From: an uncultured Clostridia bacterium | GTDB taxonomy: Bacteria > Bacillota > Clostridia > Oscillospirales > CAG-272 | Direction of reading: 5' to 3' | NCBI GenBank assembly: GCA_944391815.1 | Contig: CALXUV010000006.1 | Coordinates: 1-64,000 of the forward strand | DNA length: 64,000 bases | Part shown: one piece after another, positions 8,167 through 16,140 of the stretch | Layout of the letters: the number at the start of each line of letters is the position of its first letter | Position numbering within the stretch: position 1 is the first letter of the stretch | Translations under genes and position numbers: made by a program | Notes under the pieces: model-generated | The model's input: only the letters and a program-made list of their open reading frames with translations | The model's database searches: none | What the model was told of the DNA's origin: nothing

Positions 8167-8643
8167 ATGAATGAAAAAGAAATAATAGAGGCCGTCAGAC
8201 TCGCTGTTGAAAAGTTTTCGGGCGGAGTTGAGAAAATGACGCTTGCTCTTGCGGAAACTCTTGCCGCAGAAACAATGAAGATTGCGGAAAATGCAGGAGT
8301 AAAAGCGGTGGTATGCGTTTCCGACGAAGCAGGAAACCCTAAAACGGTGAAATGCATGGATGACTCGTATATTGCAAGTTACGGAATAGCCGTAAACAAA
8401 GCGTATACGTCGGTAGCGCTGAAAATGCCTACATCCGAACTGAAAAAACTCGCCCAGCCCGGTCAGCCGCTCTACGGCGTACAGTTTACCGGCGAAGGCA
8501 GGATAATTATTTTCGGAGGCGGAGAGCCGCTTTACTCAAAAAGCGGAAGGATAATAGGCGGTCTGGGTGTCAGCGGCGGAAGCGAAGAGCAGGACACCGG
8601 GATCGCAAATGACGGTGCAAAATTTTTTGAGAAAATAACCTGA
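8167..8643 (+). CDS. GlcG/HbpS/PduO C-terminal-like protein
   Basis: 158 residues. Residues ~20-155 match the GlcG/HbpS family (DUF336), also found as the C-terminal domain of PduO, seen in the pattern VCVSDEAGNPKTVKCMDD, AVNKAYTSVALKMPT, and GEGRIIIFGGGEPLYSKSGRIIGGLGVSGG. Some relatives bind haem or cobalamin-like ligands; function in microcompartments is not known. The N-terminal adenosyltransferase half of PduO is absent, as expected for a B12-free pathway. The first 18 residues (MNEKEIIEAVRLAVEKFS) form an amphipathic helix that may target the protein to the lumen. It lies 12 bases after the aldolase and 14 before the dehydrogenase. Confidence 0.8.
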   Translation: MNEKEIIEAVRLAVEKFSGGVEKMTLALAETLAAETMKIAENAGVKAVVCVSDEAGNPKTVKCMDDSYIASYGIAVNKAYTSVALKMPTSELKKLAQPGQPLYGVQFTGEGRIIIFGGGEPLYSKSGRIIGGLGVSGGSEEQDTGIANDGAKFFEKIT

Positions 8644-8657
8644 AAGGAAAAGATGAA

Positions 8658-9851
8658 ATGAATTCAACCGATATAGAACAGATAGTCAGAAAAGTACTCG
8701 AAAATATCGGAAACGGAAGTCCGGACAATAAAAAATCAAGCGGACCGATTCCGACAAAGTCGCGTGTTGCAATGCTGACTAAGCCTGAACATTTCGATAT
8801 CCGGGAGTATAATATACCCGAGGTCGGGGATGACGACATACTGGTAAAAGTTGAGGGATGCGGAGTCTGCGGTACAGATGCGCACGAATTCAAGCGGGAT
8901 CCGTTTTCGCTAATTCCCGTGGTTCTCGGACACGAGGGAACCGGCGAGATTGTCAAAATGGGTAAGAATGTCAAAAAGGACAGCGCAGGCAAACCGCTTG
9001 CAATAGGCGACAAAGTTGTTACCTGTATGATTTTCAAAGATAATCCCGATATCACCATGTTCGATTTGAATAAGCAGAACGTCGGAGGAGCTGACGTATA
9101 CGGACTCCTTCCGGATGACGACAAGCATCTTAACGGTTGGTTTGCCGATTACCTGCTGGTAAGAGGAGGATCGACAATATTCAACGTAAGCGATCTTGAC
9201 CTTGACAGCAGAATACTGATAGAACCTTGTGCAGTACTTGTTCATGCGGTGGAAAGGGCAAAAACAACCGGAATACTCCGCTTCAATTCAAGAGTAGCGG
9301 TTCAGGGGTGCGGTCCGATAGGACTTATCTGCATAGCAGTACTCAGAACTATGGGTGTCGAAAATATTGTTGCAATTGACGGTGAAAACGGCAGACTCGA
9401 ATTTGCAAAGAAGATGGGCGCCGGCAAGACGGTCAATTTCAAGGATTATAAAGGTACGGAAGCACTTGCGGAGGCGGTAAAAGACGCTTTCGGCGGCTAC
9501 CTTGCAGACTTTGCATTCCAGTGTACCGGTTCTCCTGTGGCACACTCAAACATATACAAGTTTATAAGAAACGGCGGAGGACTCTGCGAACTCGGTTTCT
9601 TCATAAACGGCGGAGATGCAACGATAAATCCGCATTTCGATATATGTTCCAAAGAGATAACGATAGTCGGCTCATGGGTTTATACGCTCAGAGACTATGT
9701 AACAACATTTGATTTTCTCAAGAGGGCAAAGGGAATAGGACTTCCGCTTCAGGAGCTTATAACCCATAAATTCCCGCTCGAAAAAATAAATGAGGCTCTT
9801 GAAACCAATCTGAAAATGACCGGACTCAAAATAGCGATAGTCAATGAGTAA
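8658..9851 (+). CDS. Zinc alcohol dehydrogenase with encapsulation peptide
   Basis: 397-residue medium-chain, zinc-dependent dehydrogenase of the threonine/sorbitol dehydrogenase group. Catalytic zinc motif is GCGVCGTDAHEF with GHEGTGEI; the nucleotide-binding glycine motif is VAVQGCGPIGLICIAVL, followed by an acidic AIDGE that favours NAD(H). The four-cysteine structural zinc loop is not obvious. The first ~18 residues (MNSTDIEQIVRKVLENIG) form an amphipathic helix and a polar linker up to residue ~35, the typical N-terminal encapsulation peptide. In this position it probably reduces lactaldehyde to 1,2-propanediol and/or propanal to propanol, re-oxidising NADH made by the aldehyde dehydrogenase. 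No iron-type PduQ or FucO is present, so this enzyme may fill that place; substrate is inferred. Confidence 0.85.
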   Translation: MNSTDIEQIVRKVLENIGNGSPDNKKSSGPIPTKSRVAMLTKPEHFDIREYNIPEVGDDDILVKVEGCGVCGTDAHEFKRDPFSLIPVVLGHEGTGEIVKMGKNVKKDSAGKPLAIGDKVVTCMIFKDNPDITMFDLNKQNVGGADVYGLLPDDDKHLNGWFADYLLVRGGSTIFNVSDLDLDSRILIEPCAVLVHAVERAKTTGILRFNSRVAVQGCGPIGLICIAVLRTMGVENIVAIDGENGRLEFAKKMGAGKTVNFKDYKGTEALAEAVKDAFGGYLADFAFQCTGSPVAHSNIYKFIRNGGGLCELGFFINGGDATINPHFDICSKEITIVGSWVYTLRDYVTTFDFLKRAKGIGLPLQELITHKFPLEKINEALETNLKMTGLKIAIVNE

Positions 9852-9870
9852 GCGGTAACCGGAGGCAAAG

Positions 9871-10185
9871 ATGGGAAAAGCAACCGGTATAATTGAGGTA
9901 TACGGACTTGCGGCGGCATTTGCGGCGCTTGATGCAGGATGCAAGGCAGCTGACGTAACGGTGGAAACCTTCGACAAAAATAAACCCGCAAACGCAGAAA
10001 AGCTACCGGTACCGCTGATCGTGATGATAAAATTCAGAGGAACGGTAGAAGATGTAAAGGCGGCAGTCGAAGCGGCGGAAGAAACGGCAAAGTCGATAAC
10101 CGGAGTTATAAGCAAGCATATAATTTCCAATACCGAGCCGTCAACGGAAAAAATGTTGAAGCTGAACGCCTTTGACAAAAAATAA
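9871..10185 (+). CDS. BMC-H shell hexamer, variant with extended pore loop
   Basis: 104-residue single BMC domain: GKATGIIEVYGLAAAFAALDAG at the start, a shell-type central strand, and the C-terminal helix region GTVEDVKAAVEAAEETAK. Compared with PduA it has about seven more residues before the pore (FDKNKPANAEKLPVPLIVMIKFRG), so its pore loop is not the usual K-I-G-S-G type. It is likely a minor hexamer with different permeability. GGAGGC site 7 bases before ATG. It follows the zinc dehydrogenase by 19 bases. Confidence 0.88.
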   Translation: MGKATGIIEVYGLAAAFAALDAGCKAADVTVETFDKNKPANAEKLPVPLIVMIKFRGTVEDVKAAVEAAEETAKSITGVISKHIISNTEPSTEKMLKLNAFDKK

Positions 10186-10303
10186 ATCCGCATACGATTT
10201 ACAAAAACGGTTTTGGTATAACCGCATATCAGAATTTTAAACAAAACCGAAAAACATAACATTCGCAATAAACAAAAACATATTGAAAGGTAAGGAAAAA
10301 GCA

Positions 10304-10579
10304 ATGGCACTTGAAGCACTCGGAATGATAGAGACGAGAGGACTCGTAGCAGCAATAGAAGCAGCTGACGCAATGGTAAAAGCAGCAGAGGTAAAACTGA
10401 TAGGAACTGAAAAGATCGGAAGCGGACTGGTATCCGTAATGGTAAGAGGCGATGTCGGAGCTGTCAAAGCAGCAACAGAAGCCGGAAGCGTAGCAGCATC
10501 AAAGCTCGGAGAACTGGTGGCGGTACACGTCATACCCCGTCCCCATGCCGACGTGGAGAAAATACTTCCTCAGCTTTAA
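10304..10579 (+). CDS. pduA: BMC-H shell hexamer, PduA/PduJ type (copy 1)
   Basis: 91 residues, almost collinear with PduA/Pdu[21 protein letters not shown], pore segment [23 protein letters not shown] and [15 protein letters not shown]. Forms the flat hexamers that make up most shell facets; the GSG pore of PduA lets diols through and holds back propanal. ATG 10304 is chosen over the in-frame TTG at 10283 because all paralogs begin MALEALG and AAGGA lies just upstream. Nearly identical copies follow at 11176 and 11497. Confidence 0.92.
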   Translation: MALEALGMIETRGLVAAIEAADAMVKAAEVKLIGTEKIGSGLVSVMVRGDVGAVKAATEAGSVAASKLGELVAVHVIPRPHADVEKILPQL

Positions 10580-10618
10580 TAGAATGCGTGTAAGCAAACG
10601 CAAACTGACGGAGGAAAA

Positions 10619-10915
10619 ATGAAATCACTCGGATTTTTCGAGGTAAGCGGTGTAACCGCGGCGATAGACGCACTCGATATAATGTGTAAAAGCGCAGAAG
10701 TTTCGCTTGTCAGCTGGGAGAGAAAGCTCGGTGGACGTCTGGTGACATTGATAATTACCGGAGACATTTCGTCGGTAAAACAGGCGATAGAGAGCGCAGC
10801 GGAAAAATGTATAAAAAAGCCGTGTGCCACTGTAGTAATTGCAAGACCTCACAGTGAAACGGTAAGACTGGCGGAGCTTTCGGCAAAAAGGCTTCAGAAA
10901 AACAAAACCGAATAA
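10619..10915 (+). CDS. BMC-H shell hexamer, divergent
   Basis: 98 residues with one BMC domain: KSLGFFEVSGVTAAIDALDIM, pore region SWERKLGGRLVTLIITGD, and VVIARPHSETVRL. The pore has Lys-Leu-Gly-Gly-Arg in place of the KIGSG of the neighbours, adding positive charge, so it may select a different metabolite (a CoA-, phosphate- or carboxylate-bearing one is a guess). Strong GGAGG site. The last ~12 residues are basic. It lies between copies 1 and 2 of the PduA-like genes. Confidence 0.88.
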   Translation: MKSLGFFEVSGVTAAIDALDIMCKSAEVSLVSWERKLGGRLVTLIITGDISSVKQAIESAAEKCIKKPCATVVIARPHSETVRLAELSAKRLQKNKTE

Positions 10916-11175
10916 TATTTGCAAACAAAACCGGATAATATTTACTTAAACGGCAGGAAATCCGGTCATATCTTTTAAATTTGGTACTGATAAAAAAGAA
11001 AACTCCGGAAAAACTACGGCAGATATTTGCTCAGAGTCATCCGGAAAAACGAAAAACCCGGACTGAAATTTGCGAAAGCTAACGGTGAAAACGGTTTCAG
11101 ATCGGTAGCCCCGGGTAAAACCGGAACAGTAATCTCAGATAAAAATAATTAAATCTCAAAACGGAGGAAAAAATT
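10916..11175 (+). other. 260-bp non-coding gap inside the shell gene cluster
   Basis: No convincing gene. At its left edge the last ~20 bases of the preceding gene, including the stop, are almost repeated (ACAAAACCG(G/A)ATAATATTT at about 10902 and 10925). The rest is purine-rich with several TCCGGAAAAA segments. No strong hairpin or promoter was seen. It separates copy 2 of the PduA-type gene from the upstream genes and may be the scar of the tandem duplication. Confidence 0.4.
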
Positions 11176-11454
11176 ATGGCACTCGAAGCACTCGGAATGG
11201 TGGAAACAAGAGGACTTGTAGCGGCGATAGAAGCAGCGGATGCAATGGTTAAAGCGGCAAACGTACAGCTTATCGGAACCGAAAAGATCGGAAGCGGACT
11301 GGTATCCGTAATGGTAAGAGGAGACGTCGGAGCTGTCAAAGCGGCAACCGAGGCAGGAAGAGCGGCGGCATCAAGGCTCGGAGAAATAATTGCGGTACAC
11401 GTAATTCCCCGTCCTCACGCAGATGTTGAAAAAATTCTGCCTGTACTTAACTGA
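11176..11454 (+). CDS. pduJ: BMC-H shell hexamer, PduA/PduJ type (copy 2)
   Basis: 92 residues; differs from copy 1 at about ten positions (for example V9, N29-V-Q31, R62-A-A, I-I near residue 71) and from copy 3 at five. Pore [10 protein letters not shown] unchanged. GGAGG site before ATG. Being one of three near-identical hexamers, it probably co-assembles in the same facets. The A/J label is by analogy; sequence does not separate PduA from PduJ here. Confidence 0.92.
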   Translation: MALEALGMVETRGLVAAIEAADAMVKAANVQLIGTEKIGSGLVSVMVRGDVGAVKAATEAGRAAASRLGEIIAVHVIPRPHADVEKILPVLN

Positions 11455-11496
11455 AAAACTAAAACCAACCCAATACAATAAACGGAGGAAAGAAAA

Positions 11497-11775
11497 ATGG
11501 CACTCGAAGCACTCGGAATGGTGGAGACAAGAGGACTTGTAGCGGCAATAGAAGCTGCGGACGCAATGGTGAAAGCGGCAAACGTAACTCTTATCGGAAC
11601 GGAAAAAATCGGAAGCGGACTGGTATCCGTAATGGTAAGAGGAGACGTCGGAGCTGTAAAAGCGGCAACAGAAGCCGGAAGCGCAGCAGCGTCAAGGCTC
11701 GGCGAAATCGTAGCCGTCCATGTTATACCCCGTCCTCATGCGGATGTTGAAAAAATTCTGCCGTCACTCGACTGA
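11497..11775 (+). CDS. pduJ: BMC-H shell hexamer, PduA/PduJ type (copy 3)
   Basis: 92 residues, the closest relative of copy 2, with the same [20 protein letters not shown] start, [10 protein letters not shown] pore and [11 protein letters not shown] end. GGAGG site 8 bases before ATG. The gene is followed within 20 bases by a strong hairpin (11793-11821), so it is the last gene of the abundant-hexamer block before the pentamer gene. Confidence 0.92.
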   Translation: MALEALGMVETRGLVAAIEAADAMVKAANVTLIGTEKIGSGLVSVMVRGDVGAVKAATEAGSAAASRLGEIVAVHVIPRPHADVEKILPSLD

Positions 11776-11792
11776 TTAAGGCAAAAGAAGAT

Positions 11793-11850
11793 CCGTACAG
11801 TGCCCTTTAGGCGCTGTACGGAATGATTCTTTATTTGTTTTTTCTTGCCG
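11793..11850 (+). terminator. Internal hairpin between hexamer and pentamer genes
   Basis: CCGTACAGTGCC (11793-11804), loop CTTTA, GGCGCTGTACGG (11810-11821): 12-bp stem with one G-T wobble. T-rich sequence with a TTTGTTTTTTC run follows (about 11830-11844). It resembles a leaky intrinsic terminator. A second, weaker hairpin follows (CTTGCC 11844-11849 with GGCAAG 11873-11878; ATTCAG with CTGAAT inside). Likely effect: fewer transcripts for the pentamer and downstream enzyme genes, or a 3' RNA-stabilising end for the hexamer mRNA. Confidence 0.6.
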
Positions 11851-11909
11851 GGAATTCAGAAACTGAATGTCGGGCAAGGAAAAATAAAGGATTATATTCG
11901 GAGGCAAAA

Positions 11910-12182
11910 ATGTTAATAGGAAAGGTTACCGGATGTGTAGTGTCGACGAGAAAAAACGAAAAACTTGTCGGCAGTAAATTCATGATAGTTGAGATAAAAG
12001 AGGAGACCGCACAAATGAAAAAGATCGTTGCGGTAGATAACGTCGGTGCCGGAATAGGCGAGCTTGTGCTGGTGGCGACGGGAAGTGCCGCAAGAATCGG
12101 TTGCGGCGAAGAAAAAGCTCCGATCGATGCGGCGATCGTCGGTATAATCGACAGCGGTCAGGGACTCGGAGAACAAATCTGA
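11910..12182 (+). CDS. eutN: EutN/CcmL-type shell vertex pentamer (BMC-P)
   Basis: 90 residues of the EutN_CcmL family: MLIGKVTGCVVSTRKNEKLVGSK, the conserved AVDNVGAGIGELVLVATGSAAR core and DAAIVGIIDS end. Pentamers of this protein cap the vertices of the polyhedral shell; few copies are needed. ATG 11910 follows GGAGG by 6 bases; the frame is open further upstream (to 11823) but that part overlaps the hairpin and has no family match. This is the only pentamer gene in the locus. Confidence 0.92.
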   Translation: MLIGKVTGCVVSTRKNEKLVGSKFMIVEIKEETAQMKKIVAVDNVGAGIGELVLVATGSAARIGCGEEKAPIDAAIVGIIDSGQGLGEQI

Positions 12183-12217
12183 ATGTCTAACTGAAAATCA
12201 GGATAAGGGTAATTAAA

Positions 12218-13546
12218 ATGGAACTTGCTGAGCTTAAAGAGCTTTTGCGGAAAAGCGGCGTTGTCGGAGCTGGTGGAGCCGGTTTTCCGACTTATGCGAA
12301 ACTGACTGACAAGGCCGACACAATAATACTTAACTGTGCTGAGTGCGAACCGCTTCTGCGACTTCACAGACAGGTTCTCGAGCTTTATACCGATGAAATA
12401 CTATCAGCATTTACGGAGGTTCTTAAAGCAACCGGTGCGAAAAGAGGTATTGTAGCTGTCAAAGAGCATTATGTAAAGACAGTACAGGCTCTGGAATCGG
12501 TGATAGGTGATTATTCTCAGCTCAGTATATATAAACTTGAATCAGTTTATCCGGCGGGAGACGAAATAATACTGATAAAAACAGTAACCGGCAGAACTGT
12601 AAATCCGGGAGAGCTTCCGGCTTCGGTAGGAGTTACGGTGGTGAACGTTGAAACTATGTATAACGTCTGGCGTGCGCTTCACGGAAACCCGGTTACCGAT
12701 AAATTTGTTACTGTTGCGGGTGAAGTCAGAAATCCCATAACGGTTTGCGTACCGATCGGAACAAAACTGAGCGAACTTATAAAGTTTGCCGGAGGGCTGA
12801 CCTCTGAAAGCTGTGCGGTTATAAACGGCGGACCGATGATGGGAAAACTGACAAGTCTTTCTGACGTAGTTACTAAGACGACAAACGCCGTTCTTGCTCT
12901 TCCGGAAAAAAGTCCTGCGGTGACTTCCAAAAAGGTCAGCCCGAGAATAAGTTTGCTTCGTGCGATGTCGGTCTGCTGTCAGTGTCATACCTGTACAGAT
13001 CTTTGTTCGCGTCATGTAGCCGGTTACCCGGTAGAGCCGCACATGGTTATGAGGGTGCTTTCAAACGGAGGCAAGGGAAATACCAATGCTATCGCCGGAA
13101 GTATGTACTGTTCCGGATGCGGTCTTTGTCAGAATTATTCCTGCCCACAGGGGCTTTCTCCGAAAACTCTGATAGACGAGCTGAAAGCCGAGGCGAGAAG
13201 AAACGGTATAAAACCGGTAAAAGGACTGAAAGCTCTTGAACATACCGAAAACGAGGAATACAGAAAAGTTTCGGTAGAGAGACTGACAATGAGACTCGGA
13301 ATAAAGAAGTATGACACCGAAGCTCCCGTAACCGGAGGTTTCCGTACAGACAGAGTGAAAATCAATCTTTCGCAGCATATCGGTGTTCCGGCAAAACCTT
13401 GTGTAAAAGTCGGCGATGCTGTAAAAAAAGGTCAGGTTATAGCCTTGGCGGCGGAGAACTCGCTGTCAGTAGACATACATGCTTCTATTGACGGAAAAGT
13501 GACGGAGATAACCGAAAAATACATTGCAGTAACCGTGCTGAGCTAA
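12218..13546 (+). CDS. pduS: PduS-type flavo-iron-sulfur electron transfer protein
   Basis: 442-residue RnfC/NuoF-like protein. The N-terminal SGVVGAGGAGFPTYAKL glycine-rich region fits FMN/NADH binding, followed by an SLBB-like segment (VAGEVRNPITVCVPIGTKLSELI). Two [4Fe-4S] motifs follow: CCQCHTCTDLC and CSGCGLCQNYSCP. The C-terminal ~80 residues (HIGVPAKPCVKVGDAVKKGQVIA) form a biotinyl-like hammerhead domain. In vitamin B12 systems PduS reduces cobalamin; here there is no B12 enzyme, so transfer of electrons from lumenal NADH, possibly through the PduT-type shell protein encoded next, is the better explanation (inference). Weak AAGGGT ribosome site. Confidence 0.88.
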   Translation: MELAELKELLRKSGVVGAGGAGFPTYAKLTDKADTIILNCAECEPLLRLHRQVLELYTDEILSAFTEVLKATGAKRGIVAVKEHYVKTVQALESVIGDYSQLSIYKLESVYPAGDEIILIKTVTGRTVNPGELPASVGVTVVNVETMYNVWRALHGNPVTDKFVTVAGEVRNPITVCVPIGTKLSELIKFAGGLTSESCAVINGGPMMGKLTSLSDVVTKTTNAVLALPEKSPAVTSKKVSPRISLLRAMSVCCQCHTCTDLCSRHVAGYPVEPHMVMRVLSNGGKGNTNAIAGSMYCSGCGLCQNYSCPQGLSPKTLIDELKAEARRNGIKPVKGLKALEHTENEEYRKVSVERLTMRLGIKKYDTEAPVTGGFRTDRVKINLSQHIGVPAKPCVKVGDAVKKGQVIALAAENSLSVDIHASIDGKVTEITEKYIAVTVLS

Positions 13547-13579
13547 GGTGAAGTTATTAGAACGAGGGAGTAAAGGAAA

Positions 13580-14125
13580 ATGAACAAGGCTATCGGAATG
13601 ATAGAATTCAAAACGGTTGCGTCAGGAATAACTGCGACGGATGTTATGCTGAAAACAGCTGACGTCGAAGTAATAATGGCTTCACCCGTATGTCCCGGTA
13701 AATATATTGCAACGGTTGCGGGTGAGATAAGCGCAGTAAAATCGGCAATTGAAGCTGCGGAAAAATATAATCCCGCAATGCTTATAGATAAATTTCTTCT
13801 CGGAAATCCGCACGAAACGGTACAGCCCGCAATCTGCGGTATACTCGACGTAAAGGAAAAAGGCGCGATAGGAATTATTGAAACGTTCACGGCGGCGTCT
13901 GCTGTGGTAGCTGCTGATACGGCGGCAAAAACCGCAGTTGTCGAGCTTATAGAAATCAGACTTGCAAAGGGAATGTGCGGAAAATCGTACGTTATAATGA
14001 CCGGAAGTGTTTCTGCGGTAACGGCTGCGATAGATAAGGCAAAATCCGAAGTGAAGGACGGATGGCTTCTCGATACCAGCGTTATAGCAGGACCGGACAG
14101 CAGACTTTGGGAAAGCATACTGTAA
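13580..14125 (+). CDS. pduT: PduT-type trimeric shell protein (BMC-T)
   Basis: 181 residues with two BMC domains (about 4-85 and 92-178). Cys38 in SPVCPGKYI occupies the place where PduT binds a [4Fe-4S] cluster at the pore of the pseudohexameric trimer. The short insertion GNPHETVQPAIC is also PduT-like. It directly follows pduS, and the two proteins are known to interact in the propanediol system. Together they could conduct electrons across the shell. Second-domain pore region is LAKGMCGKSYV, which contains a further cysteine. Confidence 0.9.
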   Translation: MNKAIGMIEFKTVASGITATDVMLKTADVEVIMASPVCPGKYIATVAGEISAVKSAIEAAEKYNPAMLIDKFLLGNPHETVQPAICGILDVKEKGAIGIIETFTAASAVVAADTAAKTAVVELIEIRLAKGMCGKSYVIMTGSVSAVTAAIDKAKSEVKDGWLLDTSVIAGPDSRLWESIL

Positions 14126-14143
14126 AAAACGGAGGTATGGCAT

Positions 14144-14902
14144 TTGCTTGCAATAGAAAGAAGAAGGGAAATCCTCGAAAGGCTGCGGTCGGACGGAAAG
14201 GTCCTTGTATCCGAGCTTGCCAGAGCGTTTGACGTCACAGAAGAAACTGTGCGCAGGGATCTTGAAAAACTTGACAGAGAAGGACTTGTCTCGAAAACTT
14301 ACGGCGGTGCGGTATCAAAAGGAAATTCTTCGCTTGATCTACCTTACAGCGTAAGGGTATCGGTAAACGTAAGTGAAAAAGAAAAAATATCGGAAACAGT
14401 CGCTAAGTATGTAAACGACGGCGACCGGCTTATGATTGATTCAAGTTCAACAGCGATATATATCGTGAAAAAGCTGAAAAGCAAGAAAAATCTTACGATA
14501 ATAACAAATTCGGTAAAAATTCTGCTTGAACTTGCCGATAAGTCAGATTTCACGGTATTATGTACCGGAGGAAGTCTTAAAGAGGGTTCACTGTCACTCG
14601 GCGGCTCTTCTGCGGAAAAGATGATTTATTCTTACCATGTTGATACTGCCATTTGTTCATGTAAAGGTCTTGACATGAATCTCGGTGTAACCGATTCAAA
14701 CGAACTTGACAGTCTGATAAAGAAAGCGATGTTTTCCTGTGCCGAAAGGAAGATTCTGGCGCTTGACGGCGGGAAATTCGACAGTAAATCATTTGTCAAA
14801 GTTTGTGATGTAAAGGATCTGGACATGATAATAACAGACAGTGAGCCGAGAGAGCAGTGGAAAAGTTACTGCTCGGAGAACGGTGTTGAAATTGTATTCT
14901 GA
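14144..14902 (+). CDS. DeoR-family transcriptional regulator of the BMC operon
   Basis: 252 residues. N-terminal winged helix (RRREILERLRSDGKVLVSEL ... TEETVRRDLEKLDREGLVSKTYGGAV) is the DeoR signature; residues ~75-235 form the sugar-phosphate binding domain (MIDSSSTAIYIVKKL, TNSVKILLEL, LCTGGSLKEGSLSLGG). These repressors usually respond to phosphorylated sugars, so fuculose-1-P or rhamnulose-1-P is a sensible effector. Start is TTG 14144, eight bases after GGAGG; the nearby ATG at 14137 is out of frame. Sits inside the operon between pduT and ackA, implying autoregulation. DeoR genes are also characteristic of planctomycetal fucose/rhamnose microcompartment loci. Confidence 0.88.
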   Translation: MLAIERRREILERLRSDGKVLVSELARAFDVTEETVRRDLEKLDREGLVSKTYGGAVSKGNSSLDLPYSVRVSVNVSEKEKISETVAKYVNDGDRLMIDSSSTAIYIVKKLKSKKNLTIITNSVKILLELADKSDFTVLCTGGSLKEGSLSLGGSSAEKMIYSYHVDTAICSCKGLDMNLGVTDSNELDSLIKKAMFSCAERKILALDGGKFDSKSFVKVCDVKDLDMIITDSEPREQWKSYCSENGVEIVF

Positions 14903-14924
14903 TTAATAAAGAAAGAGGTAAACT

Positions 14925-16127
14925 ATGAAGATTCTTGTCTTGAATTCAGGAAGCTCATCTCTTAAATACCAGCTTTTTGACATGGAAAACGGTAACGTGC
15001 TGGCGAAAGGAACATGTGAAAGAATAGGAGCCGGCGGCACGATAACTCACAAAAGACCGGGAGATAGCGATTTTTACGAAGAAAAAGAACTGAAAAATCA
15101 TGAGGCGGCGCTTGAGCTTGTACTCGAACTGCTTGTGTCTAAGGAACACGGGGTAATTGAGTCCGTTTCCGAAATTGAGGCAATCGGACATCGGGTAGTT
15201 CATGGCGGAGAAAAGATCAGGTCGTCAACGATTATAGATAAGACAGTGCTTGAATATATGGAAAGTACTGTGCCGCTCAATCCTCTGCACGGTCCTGCGG
15301 CAATAGCGGGCGTAAAGGCTTGTCTTGATCTTATGCCGGATGTACCTCAGGTTGCGGTATTTGATACAGCGTTTTATGGGGATATAGAGGACTTCAGATA
15401 TATTTATCCGATACCGTACGAATATTATCAGAATGACGGAATCCGCCGTTACGGGTTTCACGGAACGTCGCACAGATATGTAAGCGGACGTCTTGCCGAA
15501 GTGCTTGGAAAACCTCTTGAAAGCCTCAAAATCATAACCTGCCACCTCGGAAACGGTTCGTCGATAACAGCGGTAAGCGGAGGGAAAGCTGTTGATACAT
15601 CGATGGGCTTTACACCGCAGGAAGGAATAATGATGGGTACTCGCTGCGGAAGCATAGACCCGACAATAGTACCGTTCATTATGAAGAAATACGGCCTGAC
15701 ACCGGATGAAGTCGAGGACATACTCAATAAGAAGAGCGGACTTCTCGGGGTTTCCGGTTTGTCAAACGATTGCAGAAACGTTTGGCAGGCGGCAAAAGAG
15801 GGCGATTACCGTGCCGGACTTGCCATAAAAATTCTGGTAAACGGCATAAAGCGTCATATCGGAGCTTACTGTGCCGAGATGAACGGAGTCGACGCAGTTG
15901 TGTTTACTGCAGGAATAGGTGAAAACCAGTCAGATATAAGAGAACTTGTCTGCAAAGATATGAGTTATCTCGGAATAGAGATTGACGAAGAAAAGAACAG
16001 AAATTTCGAGAGAGGCAAACCTTTCGATATTACCGGTAAAAATTCAAAAGTACAGGTATGGATCATCCCTACTGATGAGGAATACATGATAGCAAAGGAT
16101 ACGCTAGCACTTGCGAAAAAGAAATGA
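14925..16127 (+). CDS. ackA: Acetate/propionate kinase
   Basis: 400 residues, full length for AckA. Conserved segments: ILVLNSGSSSLKYQLFD at the start, GHRVVHGGE, NPLHGPAA, VFDTAFY, RYGFHGTSHRYV, TCHLGNGSSI, GIMMGTRCGSIDP and FTAGIGENQ. Transfers phosphate from acyl-phosphate to ADP. In this operon it most likely works on propionyl-phosphate from PduL, giving propionate and ATP in the cytosol. No encapsulation peptide is seen. AAAGAGG site before ATG. The genomic role as sole acetate kinase cannot be judged from the window. Confidence 0.93.
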   Translation: MKILVLNSGSSSLKYQLFDMENGNVLAKGTCERIGAGGTITHKRPGDSDFYEEKELKNHEAALELVLELLVSKEHGVIESVSEIEAIGHRVVHGGEKIRSSTIIDKTVLEYMESTVPLNPLHGPAAIAGVKACLDLMPDVPQVAVFDTAFYGDIEDFRYIYPIPYEYYQNDGIRRYGFHGTSHRYVSGRLAEVLGKPLESLKIITCHLGNGSSITAVSGGKAVDTSMGFTPQEGIMMGTRCGSIDPTIVPFIMKKYGLTPDEVEDILNKKSGLLGVSGLSNDCRNVWQAAKEGDYRAGLAIKILVNGIKRHIGAYCAEMNGVDAVVFTAGIGENQSDIRELVCKDMSYLGIEIDEEKNRNFERGKPFDITGKNSKVQVWIIPTDEEYMIAKDTLALAKKK

Positions 16128-16140
16128 GGTTGACTGAAAA

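Noticed and set aside
9672..10373. 233-codon open frame on the minus strand
   Set aside because: It crosses the zinc dehydrogenase end and two BMC-H genes in reverse; composition is Leu/Ser-rich and no motif is visible.
13543..14238. 231-codon open frame on the minus strand
   Set aside because: Antisense of the PduT-type gene and the DeoR start; Ser/Ala/Ile-rich shadow.
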